Source: Echinarachnius parma (taxonomy: Eukaryota; Echinodermata; Echinoidea; Clypeasteroida; Echinarachniidae). From it: 64,000 bases of DNA. The notes beneath the pieces are model-generated. The model was not told where the DNA came from. It saw nothing but the letters and a program-made list of their open reading frames with translations, and made no database searches. Where the stretch lies: contig JBAMJV010004292.1 in NCBI GenBank assembly GCA_037951105.1, positions 62,001 to 126,000 on the forward strand, written 5' to 3'. Numbering within the stretch: the first letter of the stretch is position 1; each line of letters begins with the position of its first letter. Made by a program: the position numbers and the translations under genes. Below are positions 1 to 13,400 of this stretch, in pieces.

Positions 1-200
1 CGCGCAAATTGAATTTTGGTAACACCACTTTCTATCGTTCTAATTCAGTCATGCGTGAATTATGTGCCATAAGTTGTATATCAAATAAAAGAAGAGACAC
101 ATAGCTTTTCAGACATATATATATCATCAAGGAAATTATTCATTATAACATAAAATTTCTGCCATGAAACCCGGTTTCGTTTTTTCTGGGACACGGTGTA
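1..200. mobile_element. Right end of a mariner-like element of the same family
   Basis: Diverged match to 46440-46632, ending GTTTCGTTTTTTCTGGGACA then CGGTGTA. The rest lies left of the window. Confidence 0.6.
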
Positions 201-1230
201 TAATCTGTATTACTAGTGGCTAAAATCACTCGAGCTTTCATGTTTGTCTCGTACCTTGCTGTTTAGCTTATGGTAATAAAAAAAATAAAATGTTTTTCAT
301 TTATTCAAATGTCTAATCAAAATAAATGGGCAATAGGTGATAAAATATTGACTGCACTCAAGAAATTAAAAATGTATCAGTGTATATTCTGGTATATTCA
401 ACTCCAAACCATGCACTATTTGTATATTGCATGCTGGAGATAATTGTGGCTACATTATTGTTTATATCCCTTCTATGAATATTCATGAGTATTCTAGAAA
501 CGTGATTGGTCAATTGGGGCTCTCACAATAAAGATTATTTCCACTATAAATCTGAAATCGGGGAATATGTTTCACTATCTTTGCCGATAGCAGGAAAATA
601 ACGTTATAGATCATATTGCCCATAGAGATGCGTGTAATACCAGCTTCTCTGCGAGCGGAGGTCTTGTTTTAGCTTGCGAAAGATGCTCGACGAGATTTCC
701 CAAAGAGTAATTTAAAACGAAATACAGAATATTTTCACCCGTGAATATCAACAAGTTCCAACAAATATTCTAGAGATGCATTTCATGTATAACATGGCGG
801 TTTTCGAAGTAAACAATTTCGAAAATGGTGCACATTCTGCATCGTTGTCCTTCCATGGTCGTGACAGTAATTCAGTTCATTTTCATTTCATGTATGTAAT
901 GTACGAATAGCTATTTTCCCATTCAATTACACACGTGTGTATGTAAAGCGGGTTAATTATTCACTTTGATGCGCGCGTTTTGCATTTGTGTGCGCATTAA
1001 TTGTTAATGCGCGTAACCATGAATGGAAAGATAGCGCAATACGCGCTCTGTGCCAGGACTATTGCGCTAAGAGGGCCAGTGTCACAAACAGAACATAGTG
1101 CAGTGATGGTTCTATGATCAATGGTTTGTTTTCCTTTTGTTTTCCTTAATACTTAAGTTGAATTGAAATCATTTATTTGTTCGATGATTATAATCATGCG
1201 AAGGTTATAGAGCAAACAGAAGGGATATAA
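201..1230. other. No gene seen
   Basis: AT-rich, with alternating GCGC/TGTG words at 930-1080. If the host transcript ends shortly below exon 20, this is intergenic. Confidence 0.4.
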
Positions 1231-1410
1231 AACAAATATACCAACCTTTTAGTTCAAAAGTATAGTGGAAATTATATATCTTCGGAGGGACTGGCATAGT
1301 TACTATTTTTGTCCTCGGGGCTTCGCCCCTCGGAAAAAATAGTTCTATGCCAGTCCCTCCTCAGATATATAATTCCACTATACTTTCTCACAGCTTGGTA
1401 TATTTGTATA
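1231..1410. mobile_element. Foldback hairpin element
   Basis: AAGTATAGTGGAAATTATAT (1258-1277) pairs with ATATAATTCCACTATACTT (1366-1384); GGAGGGACTGGCATAG and CTATGCCAGTCCCTCC follow; the tip is GGGGCTTCGCCCC. Outer ends AAATATACCAA and TTGGTATATTT. Confidence 0.82.
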
Positions 1411-1413
1411 ATA

Positions 1414-1592
1414 TACAGTGGAACCTCGTTATAACGAGGTCCTTGGGACCATGAAAATTACCTTGTTATATCAGGTTTCTCATTATGTCAGTGTAAAAAA
1501 ACAAAGAAATATAAAGAGCTGGGACCAGCAAAATTACCTTGTTATAGGAGGGTTTTGTTTATCCGACCTATTTATAACGAGGTTCCACTGTA
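1414..1592. mobile_element. TA-flanked MITE (pogo/mariner type ends)
   Basis: Ends TACAGTGGAACCTCGTTATA and TATAACGAGGTTCCACTGTA, a widespread Tc1/mariner-superfamily terminal sequence with TA target. 179 bp; the small open frame inside is not a gene. Confidence 0.85.
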
Positions 1593-2386
1593 TTGTATGT
1601 ATCGTGCTAGAGAAATTTCACATTCGAAACAGAAAATAATGCTCAGCGACAAGAAAATATCCCAGAATAACCATTTTATTATTTTTTTTCTGTAAAATAC
1701 ATCGTACATTATATATAAAGATTAAGCCGAGACTGAGGTAACTAGTATGGTTCATACTGTGCATGCATTACAAATAAATGAAAAGTTGGGATCTAGTAAC
1801 ATTGTCAAAATCAACAAAACTTATTTAGAAATCCAGCAGTTCTCACATACCTTGTATTTGTATTATCGATAGAAACCTGGGACAGGTTTCAGTTTTACGA
1901 ATTTTTCTTTTGTTATGAAAGATATTTATGATTGAAGTGTTCGGATTTGAAAGTAAGACTTTCAACTGTGTAAATTCGATCATGACTGAAATGTTTGTAT
2001 TTGAAAAATCTCCCTGGGAGATGTTTAACTGTGTAAAAAGTGAATGCAATAAGTTAGCAAATATCACTTTGCTTTTTTGCTCATTACTCAGCCATATAAC
2101 ATCCATGTAGTGTGAAATGTTCACACATCACTCGTACATATCATCACAGAAATATACATTTCATCAACACTTTGTTTTTGCACATGTCAACAAAGTTACT
2201 AGATCCCTTAAACAGGTTTCAGCATTCCGACTAATAATAATGCTAGTTATACTGTGGTAAACCGACACCGAGGCAATTGTATATGGTTCATATATCACAA
2301 ATGGAATGAAATGTTCATTATTCTGAATTCACTTTAATGCTAGTTATAACTTATATGAAAGTCAATTTAATAAACCAGTTAAAATA
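1593..2386. other. No gene seen
   Basis: AT-rich stretch; TATGGTTCATA-type words recur at 1746 and 2281. The small open frames on both strands overlap and lack family features. Confidence 0.4.
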
Positions 2387-3375
2387 TACTCCGCAAAAAA
2401 AGAAACTGGACACTTGTATGAGACCAAATATTTCGTATTCATTAACGATAAAATATATGATATTGTATATCAAATTAAAGATAAAATTACCCTCTTTAAT
2501 ATTCGCATAAAATCCAGATTAAATCATTCATGCATGACTTGTCACGGTCAATTAACCACACCAAGGTCTGTTTTCAAAAATAGCAAAAATGGAACATCCA
2601 CGCAACCATATAAATGTTGATAAGCATAATCTAAAACACTATATTCATGAGATGGCATATTTTTTCATTACAAATGTGACCTTTTCTATCTTCATCTCAA
2701 TAAAGAGTATAAATGAAGACAAATTGTGAACGTTATACGGGGTATTTTAATCAAAAAGTAACAAAATGGGGAATTCCATGGCAAAGCTTTATTAGTCATA
2801 ACCACAGTTTGTGCCCTTATTTCAGCATGAAAATGGTATAAATTCTTCTCAAGAATTCTACCGTAGTCCAAAGATCTTCAAAACCTGAAGTCACCCTTGG
2901 TCAAACAGTTGGGCAGTCTTTAACATGCCATTTCAATAGGTAAATATGGTTAAAATTGCAGGGGACACATGAAATAGACAAGCTTCATGCTTCTAATACA
3001 GACCAGTATGATAATGCTCTCATAACCTGGCCCTGTTTTATTGACAAATTTGTATTTCCAGAGTTTGTTCATAACAATAAGGTTGAATAATGTCATAATT
3101 TAGTTGCCCCGCTCATCTTGTTTTAAGTGAAACGCTTACTATCATTTCAGTCGAATGGTGTGGTCCCTCATTGTTTTGCTATTTTTGAAAACAGACCTTG
3201 CTATTGTTAATTGACCATGGCATTTCATGCATGAACGATTACACCTTTAAGTTATACCCTGCATGTAGAGGACTAAATTCCCTTTAATTTGATATATGAT
3301 CATGTACACTTTATTGTACATTAGTATGAAATATTTCAACTTATACAAGTGTCCAGTTTCTTTTTTTGCGGAGTA
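2387..3375. mobile_element. 989 bp TA-flanked TIR element, copy 1
   Basis: Ends TACTCCGCAAAAAAAGAAAC and GTTTCTTTTTTTGCGGAGTA with extended TIRs to CTTGTATGAG. No transposase frame. Exactly the same length as copy 2 and in opposite orientation. Confidence 0.87.
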
Positions 3376-6300
3376 TACATTCAAATATAATTTTTGGTCA
3401 GTATTCTAGCCTGAGTTTGTATTAAAAATAACGTCAATAACAGCCCCTCCCCTTACAATTCGCGATTTCTGGGGCGTGGCCAAATGATGTCATTGCACTT
3501 GAAGTTGCATTTATCTGCAACAGACAAATGCCAACTTCTATACCTGCAATGACTTCACACAACTTCTGTGTAATGCGGACAGTGTACGGGCAAATTGTGG
3601 GGGCGCGTTCCCAATGGTGATTTTGGAGTTTGATTTTCTTTGACATGCATTATTTCGCAGAAAAACTTCTATCATATTCAGATTCTTGGTTTAACAATTA
3701 CAAAAGTCAGTCTAAAAGTCAAATTATGTGCCCCTTTTTTAATGTCGGTACCACTTTAAGCTCACCCATGATTGTAGTATTCAGTGGCTATGAAGGGTCT
3801 TTCGGACTGAGCTAGTACTAAACTGGTCTAGTCGCAGCTTATTTCAAATGCACATAACAGAGTTCTATCAAACATAATTTGACCTGAATATATATTTCAA
3901 TAAAAAAGAAGAAATAACAATAACCCCACACACAGTGAATATATTATAAACGTTACAAAGAATACAACTTTCTGAATTATGACAACATAAGCAAAATACA
4001 AAAAGGAGAAGAGTCTTAACAATAAGAGACTGATTATAGTCATAAGAACAAAAACAATATCCCAATAAAATATTTGTGGAAGTGAAAAAATACATGTTAT
4101 GTAAATTTATACATCAGTGTACCTACATAATGTTTACCGTAAATCCCCATATATGCTCACCCTTCACCTGCATACATCATTTTGATTTTGAATGCTATTT
4201 ATATGTAATTTTGAATTAAAAATATTCAAATATCACATAGTAACAATTTATATAATTTCACTACATCATCATATAAGATTACAATTACATCAATGTAAAT
4301 ATCAATATATCAAATCATCAAATAAAATATGGAATTCAGGTAAAATACATCAATATATCAATATTATAGACAAATAAAGGCATAATTAATGCATAAATTA
4401 ACAAGCGAATCTGAGTAAAATAAACATGACATATTTTGATTGTCCCTAGATTTTTCAGTTATCAATGATCATTAACTTTGAACTATAGATTTGTTTTGGA
4501 GAATCACTATGATCAAATTAGACATTTGGTTTCACAATGTGAAATAATGCTGTAAAAGTTCTCATTGAAGGCACTTAAATGTGTTATGATATACACCTTC
4601 CAAATACATTACGCTCAGTCCTCTATGCCCAAATTCGCATCAGTAACACATCATTCCTTGGTCCAGGGTTAACATTTATAATTCAGTTTCTACAAAACAT
4701 GTGGAGGAGCCTGTCTTGGAAGCAAAGCTTGTTGTGTGAAAGGCCCCTTAACAATTAACATGATTAACAGGAAATAACATAATGCATCAAACATGTATAT
4801 GGTTTAAAAGACATAACTTACCGGTAGCTGGTTAAACCATTCTACACAGTCCTGTGGTATTGTTTGGGCATGAGTGGAACTCCATGTTATCTTCTTTTTT
4901 TTTTAAAGGGCATAGAGAATATTTGTTTTATTACTATGTGCATATTAATTAAGCAATGTATTATTATTACGACTGATTGGCATCCAGAGAAAGGAGCTGT
5001 TGACATTCCCATAAAATGGTTAAACGGGTCTCCTGCAATATCATTGTGGATTATTTCAACCGCTCATAAATTTGTGGTCAATTATTATCACATGAAAGTT
5101 TGCATGATTGCTTATTCCTCAGCCACAGCTTGCCATTTCAATTCATGACGTGATTCCATCGCTTAGAGAAAACCGCTTCTCAGGGCCTGACAAGCGGTAT
5201 GATATTTCAGGTCTCAAGCCTGCATCGAGTAGATTTGTATCACTGTTGACACTTTCGTATCACTAGCCCCTCTCTCTCTGTGATAGCACTGGGCCTCGGG
5301 GGGCGGGGGGGGGGGGGGGGTAGTTAACACAGCTGGGATTGTTGACAGTAGTTGATAAAACTGTCAGAAACTGATAAGAATGTGACCGAGTTGATTACCA
5401 CGATGGTGGAAATCAAACTAACGATAGAATCACCTAATGTTACAGTATCAAACAAATATATACAAAGAAGAAATGGGATACTTATATGATTTGTGATTAT
5501 GCTAAAGAATATATTTTTCCTTGGTTAATGGGATGTAAACATATAAAATAAACAAACATTTTTATTTCAATTAATACACATGTCATATCGTTTTCATTAT
5601 CATTTTTGTATTACTATTACAAAAAATGTTATTATACAATTTGACATGTACAGATTTGTATTAAGTACTCTTCTAATTAATTTATTCATTATGATATTTT
5701 ACCATATAATATCATACTGTTTCATTATCATTACAATTATCATAATCATTATTTTACAGCCAAATATTGTTCATTATAATCATATTTATTAAAGTATAAA
5801 CCAACATTAGATATTAACTTCTTATTTTCTTTATAGTTTTTTCTTTATAGTTGGGCAAGTCAAATCCAGATGGTTGGTGCCTAAACAGGCAAGTAAAATT
5901 TGGTAAGAAAGAAATGTTGGGTCATTGATTGCTTATCGTAAGGATAAATGTTCTCTTCGTCTTGATTACAAATTTGTCAAGATAAAAAACTGCGGTAGGC
6001 AAAATTCCGTTATGTACACGCAGTCTGTGTATTTGTATTTTTTGTTTCTACAGGACTTTAATATCTGTTTTTCAATAAAATCAATAATTGACCATTGTCC
6101 TACTATTAGCCCAAAGTGAATTAATTACTGTGATTAGAATGATTCATTGTTAAATGAATACATGAAAACACACCTTTTTCCAGAAGTTTGTAGACAAATC
6201 AGGAAAATGGGCAATTTCTGTGATGAAATCCACCTACAAAAAGTCATGTGACTTTGTACACCAAATCATTGCAAACTTTGTTTCAAAAGAACTTGCAAGA

Positions 6301-6506
6301 GTTCTAAGAAAGAATCCATGAATTGGCGTGGTGAAGTCTTTGTGTGTTCCATAATTGTAAAACAAAATGTCAAAGAGGGTGGATTCAGCCACTTGGCCCT
6401 TTCAGGGGTTTAAAGTTCCTTAAGAACAAATTAAATCAACTGCTTAAATTCTTGACTTCTTAAGTATGGTCCAGTTATCTTGATTCCCAAAGAGGCAGTT
6501 TCCATG
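3376..6506. other. No gene seen; possible 3' flank of host gene
   Basis: AT-rich, with a G-run at 5297-5320 (GGGCCTCGGGGGGCGGGG start). Possible but unassigned polyadenylation signals on the minus strand. No supported exon. Confidence 0.4.
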
Positions 6507-7076
6507 TACAGTCAAGCCAGTGCTAGCGACCACCTGTCTATAGCAGCCAACCTGCCTATAGTGGCCACCAAAGGTGATCCCCCTTAACAGCAAAACAGTG
6601 TTAATATGGAAACAGTCTATAGAGATCATTTGTCTACAGTGACCACCTTTCTTGTTTCCCTTAAAGGGGACCACCAGGCAAAGAACAACACATTATTATA
6701 TGTTTTGGAACCGTTTTGTGATATCAAATAGATACCCAACATTTTGCAAAGGGTTGTGTAATTCATAAACAAAGCAATTAATTTCCACCACTTACGGAAC
6801 CACTGCTATTTCCTGGTTCCATACGGGCCAACCATTTGCGAGTGTGCCAATGCTATTCACTCACCGCGCACATAGCACATGCGTAATTCAGACCGCATGA
6901 ACGCATGCTTTACAATGGTGATGCTTTTCCAATTTTTTTTTCTTTTTCTGGAAACATATTTTTGTGAACTTGTTGATGGAATGGAATACTAAAGATGTTA
7001 CCTTTCTTTAATAAGAATATTATTTTTGGGTGGTGGTACCCTTTAAGTGGTCACTATGAACACAGGTTTGACTGTA
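6507..7076. mobile_element. TA-flanked TIR element (GTCAAGCC family) with nested insertion
   Basis: Ends TACAGTCAAGCCAG and GGTTTGACTGTA. Contains the TTAA element at 6661-7046. Related fragments at 7080-7165 and 21840-21992. Confidence 0.72.
6661..7046. mobile_element. TTAA-flanked MITE, AGGGGACCACC family
   Basis: Ends TTAAAGGGGACCACCAGG and GGTGGTGGTACCCTTTAA. Inserted in the GTCAAGCC element; the related sequence at 7118-7142 shows an uninterrupted 'TTTCCTTAAAGTGG'. Confidence 0.78.
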
Positions 7077-7235
7077 CATTGTTATGGAACCTGTCAATAG
7101 AGGTCACAGTGACCACCTTTCTTGTTTTCCTTAAAGTGGTCACGTTTATATAAACAGGTGAGACTGATCATGGATTAAATGAATCCATCATCTTTAAAGA
7201 CCACCTGCTCCTAAAACCTAGATGGTGGAACAGGC

Positions 7236-7400
7236 TTAGAAATACTCTTCTGAGGCATTCGCATACTCATTGCGAATGACGGACAGTGCCAGATTTTTGG
7301 TTCCATTTCGTGCTTGGTGCTGGTGGCCATTCAGTAGAGAGGACCCATTGTCTGCGCGGTACATGATGTTTGGATTGGTGGCTGCCAGACCAAAGATCAC
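7236..7400 (-). CDS. Terminal coding exon 20, cytoplasmic tail and stop
   Basis: 165 nt in phase 0 after acceptor TACCAG; ends with stop TAA. VIFGLAATNPNIMYRADN, then Asn/His/Gln-rich segment, then SVIRNEYANASEEYF-stop. Phase 0 fits exon 19 exactly. Three tyrosines (MYRAD, NEYAN, EEYF) could be phosphorylation or sorting sites; that is inference. 3' UTR lies below 7236 but I could not fix a polyadenylation site. Confidence 0.83.
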   Translation of the reverse strand: MIFGLAATNPNIMYRADNGSSLLNGHQHQARNGTKNLALSVIRNEYANASEEYF

Positions 7401-10400
7401 CTGGTACACATGAGGAAGAAGAAAACAATGGCACATAATAATAATAACAATATATTCAATTTATATAGCACCTGATATGATAGGTCATCATCTCTGAGTG
7501 CCTTACAATATTATTACCCTCCCCCCCCCCACCCTCATTATGGCTGCCTTAGAGTGAGCAGTCAACGGTATATTGTAATTTTCTATTCATTACTGCCATA
7601 AAGACAATTTTACATTTGTTATGCAATTTTGTATTGAATGCCATGTTCAAATAATGCTTGTACGTTTGATATGCAGCGTAAGTATTAACAAACCTTAAGT
7701 TGTGTTAGAAAAATTAGTTTTAACTAGAAATAACACTGAATGTGATTAAAGGGTTGGTTCAGACGATTTCAAAACTAATGTACCAGAATCTAAAAAAATT
7801 ACTCATATAAAAATATATTACCAATCAGGATGATTTATACTCTATTGTTTTGTGTCTGCAATTTTTTTTTTATTCATCGTCTATTTTCTGTACGCTTCCG
7901 ATTTTTATCACGTGGTCGCGTGACGCGCCAGCCTCACTTTGCTTTGTATTGGCAGCAAAGTGAGGCATCGACGTCACGAAAATTGCATGCTGGGATTGAT
8001 CCCACTGGCGGCAGATTCGATCAAGAACTGTTACCTTATTTAGTCCAAAAGTGATTGTGAATGATCCAGTTGGTCTTTTTTCGTTGGGACAAAGGCAATA
8101 TGTTGAACATAATATTGCTTCTTTGATTGGTAAATGCTGGAAATCGTCCGAACCCCTCCTTTAATACCCCCGCAGTACTCGTATGTGAAGATACAACAAT
8201 GATTAAGTGAAGTGTACCACATTATCATTAAAATTGCTCAAAAACTGAGGAAAAAGTTCGCTCCAGAAGGTTTTTATAAATGGCACATTTTTGGAGCAAA
8301 TTTGTGGTTACCATAGCAACGCCTTATCTAAAAAAACACAATTATGTCTTACACACAATCCCCTCAAGAACATCAAGTGTACCAATTTTTTTTTATTAGA
8401 ATAGCTCAAAAAATGCAGAAGTACATGTAGTTTGCTCCACAAGGTTTTTATAACAAAATTATATATTTTTTACAAATTGTGGTTACCATGGCAACACCTT
8501 ATCCGAAAGACACAACAAATATATCTTGCACAACCTCACCTGAACAACATTAAGTGTACCAAATTTCATCAAAATTGCTCTAAAACTGTGGAAGTAGTTC
8601 CATCCACAAGATTTGTATATTTTGGTACAAATTTGCGGTTACCATGTCAACCCCTTATCCAACAATCACAAAAAATATGTGACCGAACAGCCCAAAATGA
8701 GATACTCCTCGACATTCTTCATGTTTGAGTTATGTATACCATCTTGTTCTCCATGTCTTAAGCTTTAATTTGATGTTTAAATCATAATTTTTGGTAGCTT
8801 GAGCACCGAGATACAACTATTTTAATGTGGAATAGATAAACGGCAGTGGAAAAAAAAATACGGAGAAAATCGCTTTTAAAGAATACGGTACGGTTTGCTC
8901 CGGAACTCATGTTGTCCGCATCTAAATAGCGCGAATGTCAGCAAAATTCACCAAGTCCAAGTCCATGGAAACGGTTAACCAATCACAGTGTAGTTAGCAT
9001 AATAGACCCGTCTCCGATCGATAACCGCTTTTCGTGAAAACGCGGCTATTGATATCACCCCGCCCGGCCCCGCGAGAAGACGGGGCGGACTTTGATGATT
9101 AGATCAGGGAGCGGCCGCTCGAGAGTTTTTCAGTCCGTCAGGCCATCCGACAAAGTAACATACTCTGAATTTAAAAAAATAGCTTTCACATCGCGGCACA
9201 AACTTTTGAGACTTACGAGTCTTTTCATAGAGATAGTAAACGAGCAGGATGCAAGATAATGTCCATTCCGGCGTGGATTTTGAACGCTAATCGCAGTCGA
9301 ATAGGCGCGGCGCGTTACTACACAATGGACGGATTATAATAGTATAGGCGCGGTGTTCAATGCAGGGCCTGGGCGCGGCGTAGCGGGTATTCAGCGGGGG
9401 ATCGATGCGATCTGTCATTGCCGCCTATAGTATAAGCCTTACCCCTCCTCTATTATTTGGATGATCCACTGTGTCAGCTTGGGTCTAGTTATTTAGCACA
9501 AAAGAGTGAATGTCCACATCAGATTTTGCATCTGTTAATTAGCACAGTTTTTAAAGGGAAAAAAAAAAATCGGCTTTTCAAAAAGTTGTTGGGAAATTTC
9601 TATCTTTGTATTGTATTACTGTGCTATTTTGTTTATGTGTTAATGTCTGTTTTTGTTAATAATTTCTATAATACTTATCTATAATAATTATCATATCCAT
9701 GAGTATCGTTTTCATTGTTGTTGTTGAATGTTGATGATCACGATGATGATAATCTTAGTGATGATGCATGTTGATTCAATCATCGTCCCCGGCAGCTCCC
9801 CGGAGTCCGGCGGCTGTCAGATGATCTAACGCCTCCAACACTTCTTTCTCACGCTGCATGTCCAATTTACGACGAGGTAAATTTGTTTGAAAAAAATGCC
9901 ACGAAATCGAATCAAAAATATTTCGAATACGTAAAATAATAATGCTAACGATAACCTATATTTTGCAGTCGAAACTATAACCGTAAAAGGCAAAAAAAAT
10001 AAATCTGTATTGAGCGATGACGAGTGCGTAGCGAAATGATCTGACGTTCCAAAAACTTCCGGGTTAAGGGTTGTGCCTGTGCTCATATCGATCTACTAGT
10101 AATTACCATACACATCCACACAATGCATCACACCATTACACACCGATGTTCTATAGAAATCGGTGCCACACACGTACACCGAACCGTACATAGCCGCACG
10201 CGCTCTACATGTATAATAAACTATAGAAAGCCTGCAATAACGATAAGCCAATGAACGGCGAGCGGTTACTAGGGGGCGGAGCTTCGACGTCTTTCCGTTT
10301 AGCTCTTCGCATCGCTCGCTCGCGAAGCAAAAGCAAAACGAAAAAAGTGGATAAACATGACTCCAGAAAAATGATAAAATTTCATATTTAGGTTTACTAT

Positions 10401-13400
10401 TTTGGTCTGAAATTTTCACACATGATAGATTAAACTATGGGGAATCTTATAAGACAAAAAAACAAAATACTCGATTTTTTTCATTTCATTACTTAATAGT
10501 CAATTTTCTCGGTTTGAGCAATCCCGACTTGTATCTCTTTTTGAGCTAGCCAAACACATATGTCTTGCACCAAATTTCATTAAAATTGCTCGAAAACTGT
10601 GAAAGTAGTTTGCTCCACAAACTTTTTGCAACGGACCGACCGACCGCCCGCCCGTACGCCAATTCCTATATACCCAACCTTTGTTTGGCAGGGGTATTAT
10701 AGCAAGTATTAATCAATTCTGGCAAACACAGATCATAATACAAATGTGACAAGCAATATACGCATGTCGCTTTCACAATGTCCAAATTGGAAATTGGATA
10801 CACAATTTGTACACATTAACCCGTTCCCTTCAAGATTCTGAAATTGTACAAAGCCCAACTGGTTCCAGTAAAGCAGCTGGTTAATACTTGCAGAGCTGCT
10901 TTAGCAGTTATACATCTAAACATAATACGAACCTGATCTCCATGGTAACCATTGTTGACATTGTGCATGTAGTAGGTCTGATGTTTGGCATCTATCATGC
11001 CGCGCCTGAAGCTTTCCTGACGTCGCATGCGAACGTAGAAGTAGCAGCAGGACGAGACAAACAAGATCAAGAGCAGCACCCCCACAAGTGACAACAGGCC
11101 AGCCAACAATCCAACATCAATGTTGCTTGTTCCTTCGGCTAAAATAATGAACAAAAAGGATTACACATACTTGGAAGTATTCAAGACTTTAGAGTCAGCA
11201 TTAGCACTGGTAACGTTAGATATTGCTATAAGACAGTGGCGTAGCTAGGCGGAGGTGGGCGGGGGGGGGGGCACGTGCCCCCCAATAATTTGCCTAAACA
11301 ATAACAAACATAACAGGAAAATCTGTTTTAAAATAAAGAAATACATATTAAAGGTGTGCCCGACAATGCTACGCCACTGCTATAAGGCATGTTAGACATG
11401 ATTAAAAGCAATGCCATCCCACTTGACAACAAATCAACATCGCTGTTTCTTGTTCATGCAAAATCAACAAGGGTTATCAGTTCAGATTTTGGTTGGTAGC
11501 ATTTTTCTCTATATTGCTATAAGACATAGCAAACATGATCTGATTCAAGCTAATCAAACAACAGTTTAGGGAAACCTCTCACACAACAAACGTTTTACAT
11601 TTATAATTTAATGAGCCCTGTGATCTTTGACCTCGTGACCCTGAAATCTATTAATTTCATTAGCTCCACGGGATACAAAATGGTACCAAGTTTGGTGTCA
11701 GTATAGGTAAAAATTTTCTTGAAATATTCTGATAACGATAACTAAATAACAGTAAAGTATGTAATCAAGTATAGTTGGACCAACAGACAATATCAAATCA
11801 TAAGAGGTCTGAAGCATAAAAGAGATAATTTTTTCCTGAAAGAAGAACATGTAATCCTGGAATTGTCCTTACCCAGTGTTGCTGGAACAGGTGTGGTGGT
11901 CAACACTTCAGTTTCTGTATATCGAAAACAGCAAATAAATGAATACATTAAATTAAATGAAATAAAAGATGATCTAGGTTTTGTAAATGGTTGATATTCA
12001 GTGATTATTTTGTATTTAAACAGAACATCTGAAGACATAAATAATACCGTAACTTGTAGATATATACATGCACATCCAGTATTTGCAACCTGTAGTACAA
12101 CAAATCAAATCAAACCAAAGAAAATCAAAGTGACACAATACCTTCTGTGCAGTATCTGCCTGGAAGGGCTGCTAGGTAAAGATCTGTAAAACCATTGAAA
12201 CACTGGCAGGTATAGCCCACCCCAGACTCTTCGACACAGAAGCCATTTGCAGAGCAATCATTTGTCGTTGGACTCAAGCATTCCGTAACAGTATTTGAAA
12301 TGTCTGGAATAAAAGAAAAATTTAATAATAAATACAAATAATCATAATGGTTATTTATAGCGCCATTCACGCCAGAATAATAGCGCTAATTACACCCTCA
12401 TTATAACTTCTGTCAACGGACATGCAATCAAAGAGCACATTACCACTCCCTGTCTAGGGAGAGTTCCAGCCAGTCACCTGTTAGGCGCACACAAATATTT
12501 ATATTTTGCAAGATTGCTTATGCTTAAAGGACCTACAGCGTCTAGATGGCCTAATTTTCACAATTCGGCTCTCTATAAGTAATTTTTCCTGAAAAAGGGG
12601 AATTTGGCAGTCATTTCTCATGAAATCAATCAATTTTGGGGTAATTAGTAAATATCTTATTGTCCTGGGAACGCCCCTTTTAAATCGCCAAAATGTGACG
12701 TCATCTAAAGATCGTACTAATGCACTAAATTCTGTAGATGACGCGTCATGACGTAAGCCAATGAATTGTCAATCATGTCAATGTCAATGTCAATGTCAAT
12801 CACGCTGCAGCTTCTTGACCCTAAATGTGGGTGGGGCGTAAACTGGCTGCTAAGTGAGATTTGGCATCAGAAAATTAGTCTTAAATCACTACTGTGTTTA
12901 TTTTCATGGATTTTTTTTCGGCAGACCTATTTTACAAGTCATCAACTATGGAATAAGTGCCAAAGTACGTTGTATTCTTTAGGTCCTTTAATCAAAAATA
13001 TATTCTATAGCAGGATTTTAAGCAGTTGTTGCATATTTAGAGCTACCATCTATAGACTGATGCTCTAAGTTGAGACACAATCCTTCTAGGATCCTATTTC
13101 AATGTTTGTGAAATTTCAATGTCAGAAAGTATGATATTTTTCTGTAGTTTTTCTTATCACATAACTTGTAAAGACAACATTTGTTGTAATTTCTTTGGGG
13201 AGCTTGCTAGTATTACAAGCTCTGCTTCTTTTCCAAGTCTCCCAAATATCCGCATATCATTTTTAACCTAAGATGTTAAAGGGATAGTTGAGTTTTGGTA
13301 AATCGAGTAGTTTTGGTCAAACAGAAATTTAGTAACCAAAATCTGAATCATCACATTAGAAACTAACAGTTATGACTCCACCATGCTCAAAAGGAACACA

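Noticed and set aside
12776..12799. (TCAATG)n run as part of a coding repeat
   Set aside because: It lies in a TTAA-flanked MITE and the frame is not supported by splice signals.
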